Source: a virus. From it: a stretch of DNA of 41,389 bases. Both the position numbers and the translations under genes were made by a program. Positions 31,501 through 39,313 of this stretch are shown piece after piece. Within the stretch, counting starts at the first letter, position 1, and the number at the start of each line of letters is the position of its first letter. The notes beneath the pieces were generated by a model. That model ran no database searches, was not told the DNA's origin, and saw only the letters and a list, made by a program, of their open reading frames with translations. The stretch is from IMG/VR virus record IMGVR_UViG_3300029787_000111, positions 1 to 41,389 of that record. The stretch is one strand, 5' to 3'.

Positions 31501-34431
31501 GTTGTTGACTTATATCCTCAACTTGATAGAGACAATAAAGATGATAACCCTCGTCCATCTACATCATTTGCACTTAGAAATCCAGTCGGTCAAGTATCTA
31601 CAAATGATTTAAAGAAAAGTATAACAAGAGAGACATCAGATTTACTTACAAAAAAACTTGGTATTGGATTAACCGTAACGAGTGTATCAGCTACTAGTGC
31701 AGGTTTATCTACAATTACTTTAGGAAATGATCATAGTCTTTCTGGAATTACAACTGCGAAATTAAATTCAGTTTCAAGTGGATTTAATAATGGTACATTT
31801 TATAATGTCAAAATTTTAACTGATGTAAACTCTGCATCTAATTCCAACTGGAAGGGAACTCTAGCAACAATTAATGTTACTGGTGGTAGTTTTGATTATA
31901 TTGATATTACAAACTCAGGTGGTGGTTATTCTGCTGGTGATATAGGATATATTGATAAAGCAATTGTCGGAACTGGTGGTGGTGATAATCAACGAAGAGT
32001 TAAAGACAAATTTGATCAAAATGCTGTTGGTTTAGGTGCAAGTGTTCTTGGATCAAGTAGTAATTTAACAATTCAAGTAACTGGATCTGGAATCACAACT
32101 GATTCTTACTATAGACTAACATCAGTTCCTTCAAAGAATAGTGTTGCTGTAGCTAAAACTACTGGTGATAGTGAAATTACAACGGATCAGTATGTAATTG
32201 TTGTTGGTCAGTCTGTTCAAATGACTGCGGTTACTTCAAATACTTTAACAACATTTACTTCATCAACAAATCCACATGGTTTAACAGTAGGTAATAGATT
32301 CCAGTTCAATGATAGTGCTAATAATAATCTTGGAACATTTATTGTTAAATCAAAAACAAGCACCACAGTATTTACTGCAACAACACATTTAAGTAATGGT
32401 ACAGTCAGTAATGGACATGTTCTTAAACATGCTTTTTCTGCTAACAACGCTACATCTGATATTGATGGTGAAAATCTATCTAAGAGAGGAGTTCCAATAT
32501 ATGGAAATGATAATGCAAAATTAGGTGCAAGTGTTGCGATATCAGATACTACGATACAAATATCACTTTTAAATGATCAAACTGCTATATTAAATCGTTT
32601 TCCATATGGATCTTACATTCAAATTGAAGATGAAATATTAAGAGTCTCAAAGAATAGTTTAACTGGATCTGGAAATAATAAAATAACTGTTATAAGAGGT
32701 GTATTAGGAACTTCACCATTAATTCATGCTAATGGATCTTACATTCAAAAAATTAAACCAATACCTATAGAGTTCCATAGACCATCTATCTTACGTGCCT
32801 CTGGACATACATTTGAATATCTTGGTTATGGTCCTGGTAACTATTCCACAGCACTACCTCAGGTACAAATTAAAACATTAACTGAGAGAGAAGAATTTTT
32901 ATCTCAATCACAAGAAAGAAGTGGTGGTGCAGTTGTTTATACAGGTATGAACGATAAAGGTGATTTTTATATAGGAAATAATAGAAAATCAGCTTTAACT
33001 GGTGAAGAGATTAGTTTTGATGTGCCCATACCAACTGTAACTGGTGCTGATCCATCAAGATTAAGTGTTATATTTGATGAAGTCACAGTAAAAGAAAGAC
33101 TTGTTGTGGAGGGTGGTAAATCTAATGCACAACTTTCACAATTTGACGGACCTGTCTCATTTAATGAAGATGTTAACATATACAATAATGTTAAAATAAG
33201 TCCAACAAATAATGAAGATAAAGAAAGTTTTGACTCAAGCACTGGAGCGTTGGTTGTAGATGGTGGTGTTGGTATTGCCGGAACAGTTAACATTGGTGCT
33301 GGATCATCAATTAATCTTCCAGATAATTCAAAATTACAATTAGGTGATGGTAATGATCTTCAGATTTACCATACTTCCAATACTAACTCAGTCATAAGAG
33401 ACTTTGGAACTGAATTATTCATTGATGCAGCTACTACTCATATTAGACATAATGTTGCACTTGCTCCGTCCATTGCCAAATTTAATGGAGGAGGATCTGT
33501 ACAATTATGGTATGATTATGCCAATTACAATGATCCTAAATTTGAGACTACTGCATCGGGAGTCATAGTAACTGGAATCTTAACTGCAACAAATGTATCT
33601 GTGAGTAGTTCAGTAACTGCTGCTGAATTCTTTGGAGATGGTGCTGGACTTACCAACACCGGTTCAACTTTAGCTGCTGGATCAGGTACCCAAAGGTTAG
33701 TCTTGACTTCACTGACTTCTGGTCAAATGACAAGTGCTGCCACAGACTCTGCACTAACATATAATTCTAGTGAAGATGTTCTTAATACAGGTAAATTAAA
33801 TGTAAGTGGTATTTCTACATTTAATAATCAGGTATTTTTACCTGATGGAGTAAAACTTGAGTTTGGAGGAGCTTCTTCTAACTCTGATTTAGAAATACTT
33901 CATGATGGTGGAAACTCTGTTATGAGAGAAACTGGAACTGGAAATCTATTCTTACAAAGTGATCAGATAGTTTATATCAGTAAAACTAATGGAACTTCCA
34001 TGATGGGAGAGTTTAGTGGTGCTGGTGGAGTGAAATTACATTGGAATGGTAGTAGTGCTGGACAGAGATTTGAAACAACTCAAACTGGTGTGAATATAAA
34101 TGGAGTATTAAGTGCTACTGATGATATTATTGCATATTCTACTTCTGATAAGAGATTTAAGAATAATATTTCACCAATTAAGCAAGCACTAGATAAAGTC
34201 AAATCAATTAGTGGTAACACATTTGATTGGAATGAGTTATCTAGTAAAAATGGTAGTGAAGTTGGTGTCATAGCTCAAGAGATTGAAGCACTTGGTCTTC
34301 CGGGTATTATAAGTGTACGTGAAGATGGCACTCTTGCTGTAAGATATGAAAAGTTAGTTCCTGTTTTAGTCGAAGCAATAAAGGAACTTTCATCTAAAGT
34401 CACTGCACTTGAAAACAAAATAAATAACTAA
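28522..34431 (+). CDS. Giant fibre/spike with N-terminal beta-helix and S74 chaperone (1969 aa)
   Basis: The N-terminal part (about 15-520) is a right-handed beta-helix-like domain: GRILYVSPSDLDSTDSITNE, KPFKTIQRALLEAARFSYVK, TTILLMPGEHVVDNRPG, later DASITNSNSNFGQLALIADG. It is related to the C-terminal half of the 1214-aa protein. The middle has beta-rich modules with PHGLSVGTPIKIKNV loops. After HTFEYLGYGPGNYS and NDKGDFYIGNNRKS it becomes a fibre with GALVVDGGVGIAGTVNIGA and two DLxIYH modules. The C-terminus is an S74 chaperone: STSDKRFKNNISPIKQAL with Ser1875 as predicted cleavage residue, EVGVIAQEIEALGLPGI and VRYEKLVPVLVEAIKEL. It is driven by its own late promoter. Confidence 0.93.
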   Translation: MPLNKLENFIKNVEGRILYVSPSDLDSTDSITNEGNSLTKPFKTIQRALLEAARFSYVKGNNNDLIERTTILLMPGEHVVDNRPGFGIKRESNIAKAILPGPTGAVQANASIFNITKNSTFDLEQEDNILYKFNSVYGGVIVPRGTSIVGLDLRKTKIRPKYVPNPTTSYESDPKSAIFRITGTCYFWQFSVFDGDENGKVYTDYGDFSASNRVKPTFSHHKLTIFEYADGVNNYDRSGLTDLDMYYAKVSNAYNTASTRDIDQKFPATPDGFAKQRPEWEIVGAFADDPISITSIVSGDLPGVPSNKITVTTQSPHGLSVGTPIKIKNVSPEAYNVSTKVAFVDPDNERVFTYTLDDFDQDLNPIGNASGNPGGQVIIETDTVSGASPYIFNISMRSVYGMNGLHADGSKADGFRSMVVAQFTGVSLQKDDRAFVKYIDTNRNYEGNLASDFFGDQLAEKSSSTNPSTVYHLDSGAIYRSGWESCHIKMSNDSILQIVSVFAIGYNKHFEALSGGDASITNSNSNFGQLALIADGFKKNAFDKDDTSFITHYIPPKSIEENISSIDWLSVDVGVTTTLSTGGGNNSGKDRIYIFGFTDADNEPPSLTQGYKVGAKDQDQLLVKINDVNYSSNILMSDGVTSSIKEYSVAAPISNIFQVVSGHALLTGEKVILQSKVGDLPENALENKVYFAIRLSTTTFSLASSLQDANNGEAVSMNGGENLVIKSRVVDKNSGEAGSPIQFDSDNSQWYINTNANSELFQELNSLGTVGIGGRKISFINRIADNRSIDEKLYKLRVTIPKEITNAKNPESGFCIQESSTTGLRTDADFTSKSRDIALTRQDFDFDRNSRFISTCSFDTGTKDVTIISSKPHNLNVGDLITIKNVTDSVNTVGAANSGFNGSFTVDSVTDGLTFKYKPGKTIQTSPTNNFNDRVVNLPRFERTDLQSNIYTYRNIKISDHIGLQQDGIYHLIPLNASYSVPEEFTDLKFSQNVVDLYPQLDRDNKDDNPRPSTSFALRNPVGQVSTNDLKKSITRETSDLLTKKLGIGLTVTSVSATSAGLSTITLGNDHSLSGITTAKLNSVSSGFNNGTFYNVKILTDVNSASNSNWKGTLATINVTGGSFDYIDITNSGGGYSAGDIGYIDKAIVGTGGGDNQRRVKDKFDQNAVGLGASVLGSSSNLTIQVTGSGITTDSYYRLTSVPSKNSVAVAKTTGDSEITTDQYVIVVGQSVQMTAVTSNTLTTFTSSTNPHGLTVGNRFQFNDSANNNLGTFIVKSKTSTTVFTATTHLSNGTVSNGHVLKHAFSANNATSDIDGENLSKRGVPIYGNDNAKLGASVAISDTTIQISLLNDQTAILNRFPYGSYIQIEDEILRVSKNSLTGSGNNKITVIRGVLGTSPLIHANGSYIQKIKPIPIEFHRPSILRASGHTFEYLGYGPGNYSTALPQVQIKTLTEREEFLSQSQERSGGAVVYTGMNDKGDFYIGNNRKSALTGEEISFDVPIPTVTGADPSRLSVIFDEVTVKERLVVEGGKSNAQLSQFDGPVSFNEDVNIYNNVKISPTNNEDKESFDSSTGALVVDGGVGIAGTVNIGAGSSINLPDNSKLQLGDGNDLQIYHTSNTNSVIRDFGTELFIDAATTHIRHNVALAPSIAKFNGGGSVQLWYDYANYNDPKFETTASGVIVTGILTATNVSVSSSVTAAEFFGDGAGLTNTGSTLAAGSGTQRLVLTSLTSGQMTSAATDSALTYNSSEDVLNTGKLNVSGISTFNNQVFLPDGVKLEFGGASSNSDLEILHDGGNSVMRETGTGNLFLQSDQIVYISKTNGTSMMGEFSGAGGVKLHWNGSSAGQRFETTQTGVNINGVLSATDDIIAYSTSDKRFKNNISPIKQALDKVKSISGNTFDWNELSSKNGSEVGVIAQEIEALGLPGIISVREDGTLAVRYEKLVPVLVEAIKELSSKVTALENKINN
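33319..33579 (+). repeat. DLxIYH fibre module copy 4
   Basis: Encodes DNSKLQLGDGNDLQIYHTSN, with an IAKFNGGGSVQLWYD strand and FETTASGVIVTG at the end. Together with the copy at 33841 it forms a tandem pair near the chaperone domain. Confidence 0.75.
33841..34110 (+). repeat. DLxIYH fibre module copy 5
   Basis: Encodes PDGVKLEFGGASSNSDLEIL followed by HDGGNSVMRETGTGNLFLQS and ending RFETTQTGVNING, immediately before the S74 chaperone. Confidence 0.75.
34419..34426 (+). promoter_or_regulatory. Candidate late promoter box AATAAATA
   Basis: AATAAATA lies in the last codons of the 1969-aa gene and ends 16 bases before the ATG at 34443. The same sequence precedes the gp26-like gene at 8109. It could give the 711-aa fibre gene its own late start. 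Confidence 0.5.
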
Positions 34432-34442
34432 AAAGAATCACA

Positions 34443-36578
34443 ATGTCGAATTATAATAAATCTTTTAATTATCAGAATGGACTGCAAGTTGATGATGATC
34501 ATTTTGTTGTAAATCCAAATGGTCTGGTTGGTATTGGCACATCAGTTCCTGAAAAATTACTTGATGTGAGAGGTAGTGCAAGTATATCTGGTATTCTCAC
34601 AAGTTTTGGAGTAAATGTTGGAGCTGCAATTAGTGTAGGTCCAAATATCATTATAGATGCTGCAAGTGGAATAATAACTGCAACTAAATTTGTTGGTGCT
34701 GCTGGTGATTTATCAGGTATAGTTGCGATTGCAACCGATGGGTTCGTAGCTCAGGCAGGTTCTTTATCAACAACTGCAAAACTTGGTATATCCACTGACA
34801 ATCCTGTATTTGAATTACAAGTTGGTGGTGATCCAAATACACAAATTGGATTTGGTGTCACACAGGGTAATGTTTTAATAAGTGGAATTACTACAACTCA
34901 AGATTTAGTAGTTACTGGTATTTTAACAACTAAAGATTTAGTAACTACAGGTCTCTCAACATTCCCAACTGTTAGTGTTACTGGATTTACAACAACAAAT
35001 CATTTCTTTGTCTCAGGTGTCTCTACATTCACTAGTAATATAGATGCTAATGGTAATTTAGATGTAGATGGAACAACTGAACTTGATGGATTAAATGTTG
35101 ATGGTGCTTCAACATTAGATGCTGTTACGACTGATGGATTACTTGATATTAATGATGGAGGTCAAGCAAATACATTTAAGATAGAGGATTTAACTTCTGG
35201 ACGTGTTGTCTTAGCTGGAACTGGTGGTGAGATAGAGGACAGTGCTAATTTAACATTTAATGGAAGTACACTCACTGTTACTGGTGGTGTCACAGTATCT
35301 ACAAATATTGATGTAGATGGACAAACTCAAGTAGATGAGTTAAATGTTGCAGGTGTCTCAACATTTAATAGTCCTATTATAGTCGGTAATGGTGCCACTG
35401 TTGGATTCGGTACAAACGCATTTTTCCCTGATGCTGTAAAGGCAAACTTTGGATCTGCAGATGATCTACAAATATATCATATAGATGATGGTGGTGGACA
35501 AAGTATTATATCAGAAACTGGTAGTGGAGATCTTCAGTTAAGAGGTAGTGATATTCAATTAAGAGATGCCACTGGAAGTGAAATTTATCTAGAAGCAACA
35601 CTTAATTCAGGTGTTGATATAAAACATGATAATATTACCAAATTTATTACTGTCGGTTCAGGTGTCTCTGTCTTTAATGAATTGCAGATTGCGAGTTTGA
35701 ATGGTGGAACATCGGCTTTATCAACTTCTTTTGCAAGTATAAGGTACGGAGATGAAAGTGGTGGAGCAACAAATTCAACAAGAAGATCATTAGATTTTAT
35801 CAATTATGATAGTGGCAATATTAATTACTATCTAAACGCTGGTGGATTTAATGGTAGTGGTAATTATAATTGGCACAAAGGATTTGGTAATGAATTAATG
35901 ACTCTTACAGGAATTGGTTCATTAGGCATTGGTATCAATGATCCTATTTCACTTTTTCATGTAGAAGGAACTTCACGATTTACTGGATCTGCTGTTTTTA
36001 CTAATAGTGTTGAAGTTGAATCATTAACAGGAAATGTTACACCCACACAAGTAAATGTAAGTGGTTTGTCAACATTTGTTGGAGTTGTGACTGCAAAAAA
36101 TGTTTTTACAGATAATCTGTTTTCAGAAAATCATGATGTAAGTGGTATTGCAACAGCAGGTACAGGACACATTACTGGCACTTTATCTGTCGGTGGTGCA
36201 CCAAAAAATGGTCAAAATTTAGATGTAAATGATGGATCTGTCTATGGTGGTGCTGTTAATAGATTTTTTGTTAATTCCACTGGTGAAGTTGGAATTAAGA
36301 CAACAGTAATACCTACAGGTATTTCAGTAAACGCTAGTGATGCGAGCATTGCTGCCTTGGCAGTGGGTGTTGGTACACAGACATTAAGATCATCAGTTGA
36401 TTTAGCTGATGCTGGTACCATTACAACTAGATTTATGTTACCACCAAAAGTTACTACATCTCAAAGAGGTAATTTATCTGGTGTTGTTGCAGGTGCGATG
36501 ATATATAATATAACTGATAATAGACTAGAATATTATAATGGATCTGCGTGGAGACAAATTACGGACGCTGCAATTTAA
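34443..36578 (+). CDS. Tail fibre protein, repeat type, no chaperone (711 aa)
   Basis: This fibre protein starts MSNYNKSFNYQNGLQVDDDH and continues with GLVGIGTSVPEKLLDVRG repeats, many VTGxxTT and VSGVSTF units, and one DLQIYH module (35431-35672). A GFGNELMTLTGIGSLGIG region follows, and it ends with VAGAMIYNITDNRLEYYNGS and AWRQI, a C-terminal segment common in phage fibre tips. It has no S74 domain. It is followed after 3 bases by the Gly-rich protein, which may cap it. Confidence 0.88.
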   Translation: MSNYNKSFNYQNGLQVDDDHFVVNPNGLVGIGTSVPEKLLDVRGSASISGILTSFGVNVGAAISVGPNIIIDAASGIITATKFVGAAGDLSGIVAIATDGFVAQAGSLSTTAKLGISTDNPVFELQVGGDPNTQIGFGVTQGNVLISGITTTQDLVVTGILTTKDLVTTGLSTFPTVSVTGFTTTNHFFVSGVSTFTSNIDANGNLDVDGTTELDGLNVDGASTLDAVTTDGLLDINDGGQANTFKIEDLTSGRVVLAGTGGEIEDSANLTFNGSTLTVTGGVTVSTNIDVDGQTQVDELNVAGVSTFNSPIIVGNGATVGFGTNAFFPDAVKANFGSADDLQIYHIDDGGGQSIISETGSGDLQLRGSDIQLRDATGSEIYLEATLNSGVDIKHDNITKFITVGSGVSVFNELQIASLNGGTSALSTSFASIRYGDESGGATNSTRRSLDFINYDSGNINYYLNAGGFNGSGNYNWHKGFGNELMTLTGIGSLGIGINDPISLFHVEGTSRFTGSAVFTNSVEVESLTGNVTPTQVNVSGLSTFVGVVTAKNVFTDNLFSENHDVSGIATAGTGHITGTLSVGGAPKNGQNLDVNDGSVYGGAVNRFFVNSTGEVGIKTTVIPTGISVNASDASIAALAVGVGTQTLRSSVDLADAGTITTRFMLPPKVTTSQRGNLSGVVAGAMIYNITDNRLEYYNGSAWRQITDAAI
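35431..35672 (+). repeat. DLxIYH fibre module copy 6
   Basis: Encodes FPDAVKANFGSADDLQIYHI, then IISETGSGDLQLRGSDIQL, ending ITVGSGVSV. The upstream VGNGATVGFGTNAFFPD matches the segment before copy 3 at 23845. Confidence 0.7.
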
Positions 36579-36581
36579 CCT

Positions 36582-37610
36582 ATGACTATACCTGGTTCAC
36601 AAACGAATATGTCGTTTAAAAATACGATTGAGACTGAGTTTGGAGCTAATCCAGCAAGATCACTGGGAACATATCGTATTTCTCAAACTGTTCATAAGTT
36701 ATCTAATAGACCATTAGATACTGGAATACCACAAACTGGTCAAATTGCATTTAGTCATTTTCGTGGAAAAAGTTTAAATGTTGTTGTTAATTTATGGTCG
36801 GTAGGTGGAACACAATATCATATTAATGCAAAGACTAATAAATGGAATAATAATTCCGTCACAGTGATTGGTAACTTTAGAGGTAAAAAAGAATCTGGGT
36901 CTAAAATAATTATACACATTGATAACCAATTCAGATCACAGCAAGGTCAAGAAAGAAGAGGTAATCCAGATAGATGTGCGGTTAGAACTGGGTCATGGAG
37001 TGGAATCGTAGGAAATCTTACAATTGATATTGCAAATACAGGATCATTATATGGTTCTGGTGGTAGAGGTGGTAATGGTGGAAGAGGATATCAATTTGAG
37101 GGTGGACAACCAGGAGGGAGTGGTAGTAGTGCATTAGGAGTTGAGCATCCAGCTCAGGTTAATATTAATGGTGGACTTCTTCGTGCCGGATATGGTGGTG
37201 GTGGTGGAGGTGGATATGGAAGACAACGAGATAAACGTAAAGATAGAAAAGCCTCAGGTGGTGGAGGCGGTGGTGGAGCAGGAGCTCCTTTTGGAGCAGG
37301 AGGTGGTGTGTCACAATCACCAGGTCCCGGTGGTTCATATGTACCAGCACTTGGTGGATCATCTAGTAATGCAACCACTTCTGGTGATGGTGGTAGAGGT
37401 GCAGTTAATGACAACCAAGCATATGGTGGTGCAGGTGGAGAAGGTGGACAGAATGGTAATCCTGCAGATGGTGGCGGTAGTTCTAGTGCCGGTGGTGGAG
37501 CAGGAGGTGGAAATGGATCTGCTATAAGGGCAACCAATGGTGGGATAAATATATCTGTCGCCAATAGTGGTACATATATTGGAGGTAGATCAAACGGAGC
37601 TATCAATTAG
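36582..37610 (+). CDS. Glycine-rich tail-fibre tip/adhesin-like protein (342 aa)
   Basis: The N-terminal domain (about 1-65) has the pattern SLGTYRISQT...IPQTGQIAFSHFRGKS seen in many phage fibre-tip proteins. A beta-rich middle (NVVVNLWSVGGTQYHINAKT, GNFRGKKESGSKIIIHIDN) is followed by a long Gly-rich region (about 157-325) with poly-Gly runs (YGGGGGGGYG, GGGGGGGAG) separated by variable loops. The poly-Gly layout resembles the T2-type gp38 adhesin that tips the long tail fibre and determines receptor choice. It follows the 711-aa fibre gene by 3 bases, as gp38 follows gp37. The homology is by analogy, not proven. Confidence 0.8.
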   Translation: MTIPGSQTNMSFKNTIETEFGANPARSLGTYRISQTVHKLSNRPLDTGIPQTGQIAFSHFRGKSLNVVVNLWSVGGTQYHINAKTNKWNNNSVTVIGNFRGKKESGSKIIIHIDNQFRSQQGQERRGNPDRCAVRTGSWSGIVGNLTIDIANTGSLYGSGGRGGNGGRGYQFEGGQPGGSGSSALGVEHPAQVNINGGLLRAGYGGGGGGGYGRQRDKRKDRKASGGGGGGGAGAPFGAGGGVSQSPGPGGSYVPALGGSSSNATTSGDGGRGAVNDNQAYGGAGGEGGQNGNPADGGGSSSAGGGAGGGNGSAIRATNGGINISVANSGTYIGGRSNGAIN

Positions 37611-37638
37611 TTTACATATATATTTTTTATGATATAAT
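37611..37638 (+). promoter_or_regulatory. Sigma70-type promoter with extended -10 for the oxygenase cluster
   Basis: TTTACA (37611-37616), a 16-base spacer and a perfect TATAAT (37633-37638) preceded by TGA (37630-37632), giving an extended -10. It lies directly after the Gly-rich gene stop and 22 bases before the first oxygenase ATG. No late box is present in the gap. Confidence 0.75.
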
Positions 37639-37660
37639 ATTATTATGCAAGATTTGTTAC

Positions 37661-38239
37661 ATGACACAAGAGAAGGATTTAATTCAACGTTATAATGACA
37701 TTTTAACCCCTTACAATTGTGAGGAGGTTATAAAAAATATTGAATATTTAAAACATAATAATTTGATGTATTATGATAAGGAATATTTACATAAGCAAAA
37801 TCATATGTCAATAAATTTGATAGATGATTGGGAGGTTGATTTATTAGCTACGAGTAAAATATCAGATTTAATATTACCAAATATTAAAAATTGTGTTGAT
37901 AATTATATAGAAACTTTTAGTGTATTGAAAGAATCTAAGTTTATATTATATGATTTAAAAATAAAAAAAATACCAATGGGTGGAGGATTTCATGCTTGGC
38001 ATTATGAAAATGGTGGAGTTCTCAATGCACAACGTGCATTTGTGGTGCAAGTCTATTTAAATGATTCTTTTGACGGTGGTGAAACAGAATTTTTATATCA
38101 AAATCGTAGAGAACAGGCTCGTGCAGGTGACGTGCTTATTTTTCCCGCTGGATTTACACATACACACCGAGGAAATCCACCGATAAATGGATCAAAATAC
38201 ATTGCTACAAGTTGGGGTATGATGCAAGATTATGACTAA
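37661..38239 (+). CDS. 2-oxoglutarate/Fe(II)-dependent oxygenase-like protein
   Basis: The 192-aa protein looks like a prolyl-hydroxylase-type beta-helix enzyme, which couples 2-oxoglutarate decarboxylation to substrate hydroxylation. Visible are GGGFHAWHYENGG with an H114-x-E116 iron motif (H111 nearby), VYLNDSFDGGETEFLYQNRR, GDVLIFPAGFTHTHRGNPP with the distal His (H167 or H169), and K179 in SKYIATSW as 2-oxoglutarate anchor. The Asp of the usual HxD is Glu here. The substrate is unknown. It is first in a tightly overlapping cluster (8 bases into the next gene) behind an early-type promoter. Confidence 0.85.
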   Translation: MTQEKDLIQRYNDILTPYNCEEVIKNIEYLKHNNLMYYDKEYLHKQNHMSINLIDDWEVDLLATSKISDLILPNIKNCVDNYIETFSVLKESKFILYDLKIKKIPMGGGFHAWHYENGGVLNAQRAFVVQVYLNDSFDGGETEFLYQNRREQARAGDVLIFPAGFTHTHRGNPPINGSKYIATSWGMMQDYD

Positions 38240-38951
38240 CATTGAAATTTTTGATATTTTTCCGACAACAATTTATTCAAATAAAGTTTTACATCATGAG
38301 AAATACAAAAAAGCATTTTATGATGTATATTCAAAGTATGATTATGAACAACAAACTATTTGTGAAAATGGAGAAGAGTGGTATAATACTACAAGTGAAA
38401 ACACTGGAAATCCTTACATACATCTTGACGAGAATCTTACAGAAATATTCGATGAGGTTATTGAAAATGTAAAAACATATGTTCACGATGTTCTTGAATA
38501 TGAGGATATATTTGATTTTATTATTACAAAAAGTTGGTTGTCAAGAGCGAGAGCTCCATATGAAAATATTCAATGGCATAATCATGCTAATAGTGATATA
38601 TCATTTACATACTATCTAAATACACCACCTAATTCACATCGTTTACGTTTTTCTAATGAGGAAAATATTAATGGATTATTAGCTGGATTAAATAAAAGTG
38701 ATATAAAAGATGCAGTTCGTAACACTAACAAGCATAATGCCTCAACATTTCATATGAATCCACAAGAAGGATCTATAGTTTTATTTCCAAGTTCCTTGGC
38801 GCATTCAACTGATAATGCACGAGATTTTGTTGGAGAGAGATTGGCAATAGTAGGGGATGTTATTCTAGTGTTTAAAAAAGATGGTGATAATGATTATTCA
38901 ATGGGATATCTTCATCCAAAATATTGGAAACTTTATGAGGGTAAAAAATGA
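38232..38951 (+). CDS. Putative 2OG-Fe(II) oxygenase, HxH type
   Basis: The 239-aa protein starts MTNIEIFDIFPTTIYSNKVL, typical of the phage family of putative 2OG-Fe(II) oxygenases whose members begin with 'F.T.I'. The metal motif is W115-H116-N-H118, followed by SDISFTYYLNTPPNSHRLRF, a late His in FPSSLAHS (H191) and R203 in GERLAIVGDV. The HxH in place of HxD is the usual form in this family. It overlaps the previous gene by 8 bases and the next by 4, so expression is coupled. The substrate is unknown. Confidence 0.85.
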   Translation: MTNIEIFDIFPTTIYSNKVLHHEKYKKAFYDVYSKYDYEQQTICENGEEWYNTTSENTGNPYIHLDENLTEIFDEVIENVKTYVHDVLEYEDIFDFIITKSWLSRARAPYENIQWHNHANSDISFTYYLNTPPNSHRLRFSNEENINGLLAGLNKSDIKDAVRNTNKHNASTFHMNPQEGSIVLFPSSLAHSTDNARDFVGERLAIVGDVILVFKKDGDNDYSMGYLHPKYWKLYEGKK

Positions 38952-39313
38952 AAGTTATTTTTAAAATAGAGGAATATCTACCTGAACGAAATAGTATTGT
39001 GATTAAAGCATGTAGATTACATTCACATAAATCAATTGATGATTATTTTTCTATGATTGTTGATATGGATAGATTTAATTTAAATGATGATGATGACATA
39101 GAAGATTTCATTGATACTATGGTTAATGATGTTTTAATTAATAAAATTAATAGTCAAGATCAAAGAGAACCTATTTTAGAATCAAATATACCAGATGAAG
39201 TTGATGTTGATGAACTTTTGAACTATAAATCTTTGATTGGAAAGACTCTCATGGGTAAAACTACTAGATTTGGAAGACTTAAAAAGTTAAAAATGAGGAG
39301 AGTTCACCTATGA
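38948..39313 (+). CDS. Unknown acidic protein in the oxygenase cluster (121 aa)
   Basis: The 121-aa protein starts MKVIFKIEEYLPERNSIVIK, a beta-hairpin-like opening, followed by an acidic region (NLNDDDDIEDFIDTMVNDVL) and ends basic (TTRFGRLKKLKMRRVHL). There is no catalytic motif. It overlaps both neighbours by 4 bases. Its small size and place between two oxygenases suggest an accessory protein for the cluster, but this is only context. Confidence 0.75.
   Translation: MKVIFKIEEYLPERNSIVIKACRLHSHKSIDDYFSMIVDMDRFNLNDDDDIEDFIDTMVNDVLINKINSQDQREPILESNIPDEVDVDELLNYKSLIGKTLMGKTTRFGRLKKLKMRRVHL

Noticed and set aside
37543-37550. GATAAATA inside the Gly-rich gene
   Set aside because: It resembles a late box, but lies over 100 bases before the next ATG and within coding sequence where AT-rich matches are expected by chance.
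37154-37606. 150-codon proline-rich minus-strand reading frame
   Set aside because: It is the antisense of the Gly-rich adhesin (Gly codons read as Pro), without SD or promoter.
37645-37695. 16-codon reading frame from ATG 37645 between promoter and first oxygenase
   Set aside because: It begins at the expected transcription start without room for an SD and overlaps the oxygenase start; no evidence that it is more than chance.
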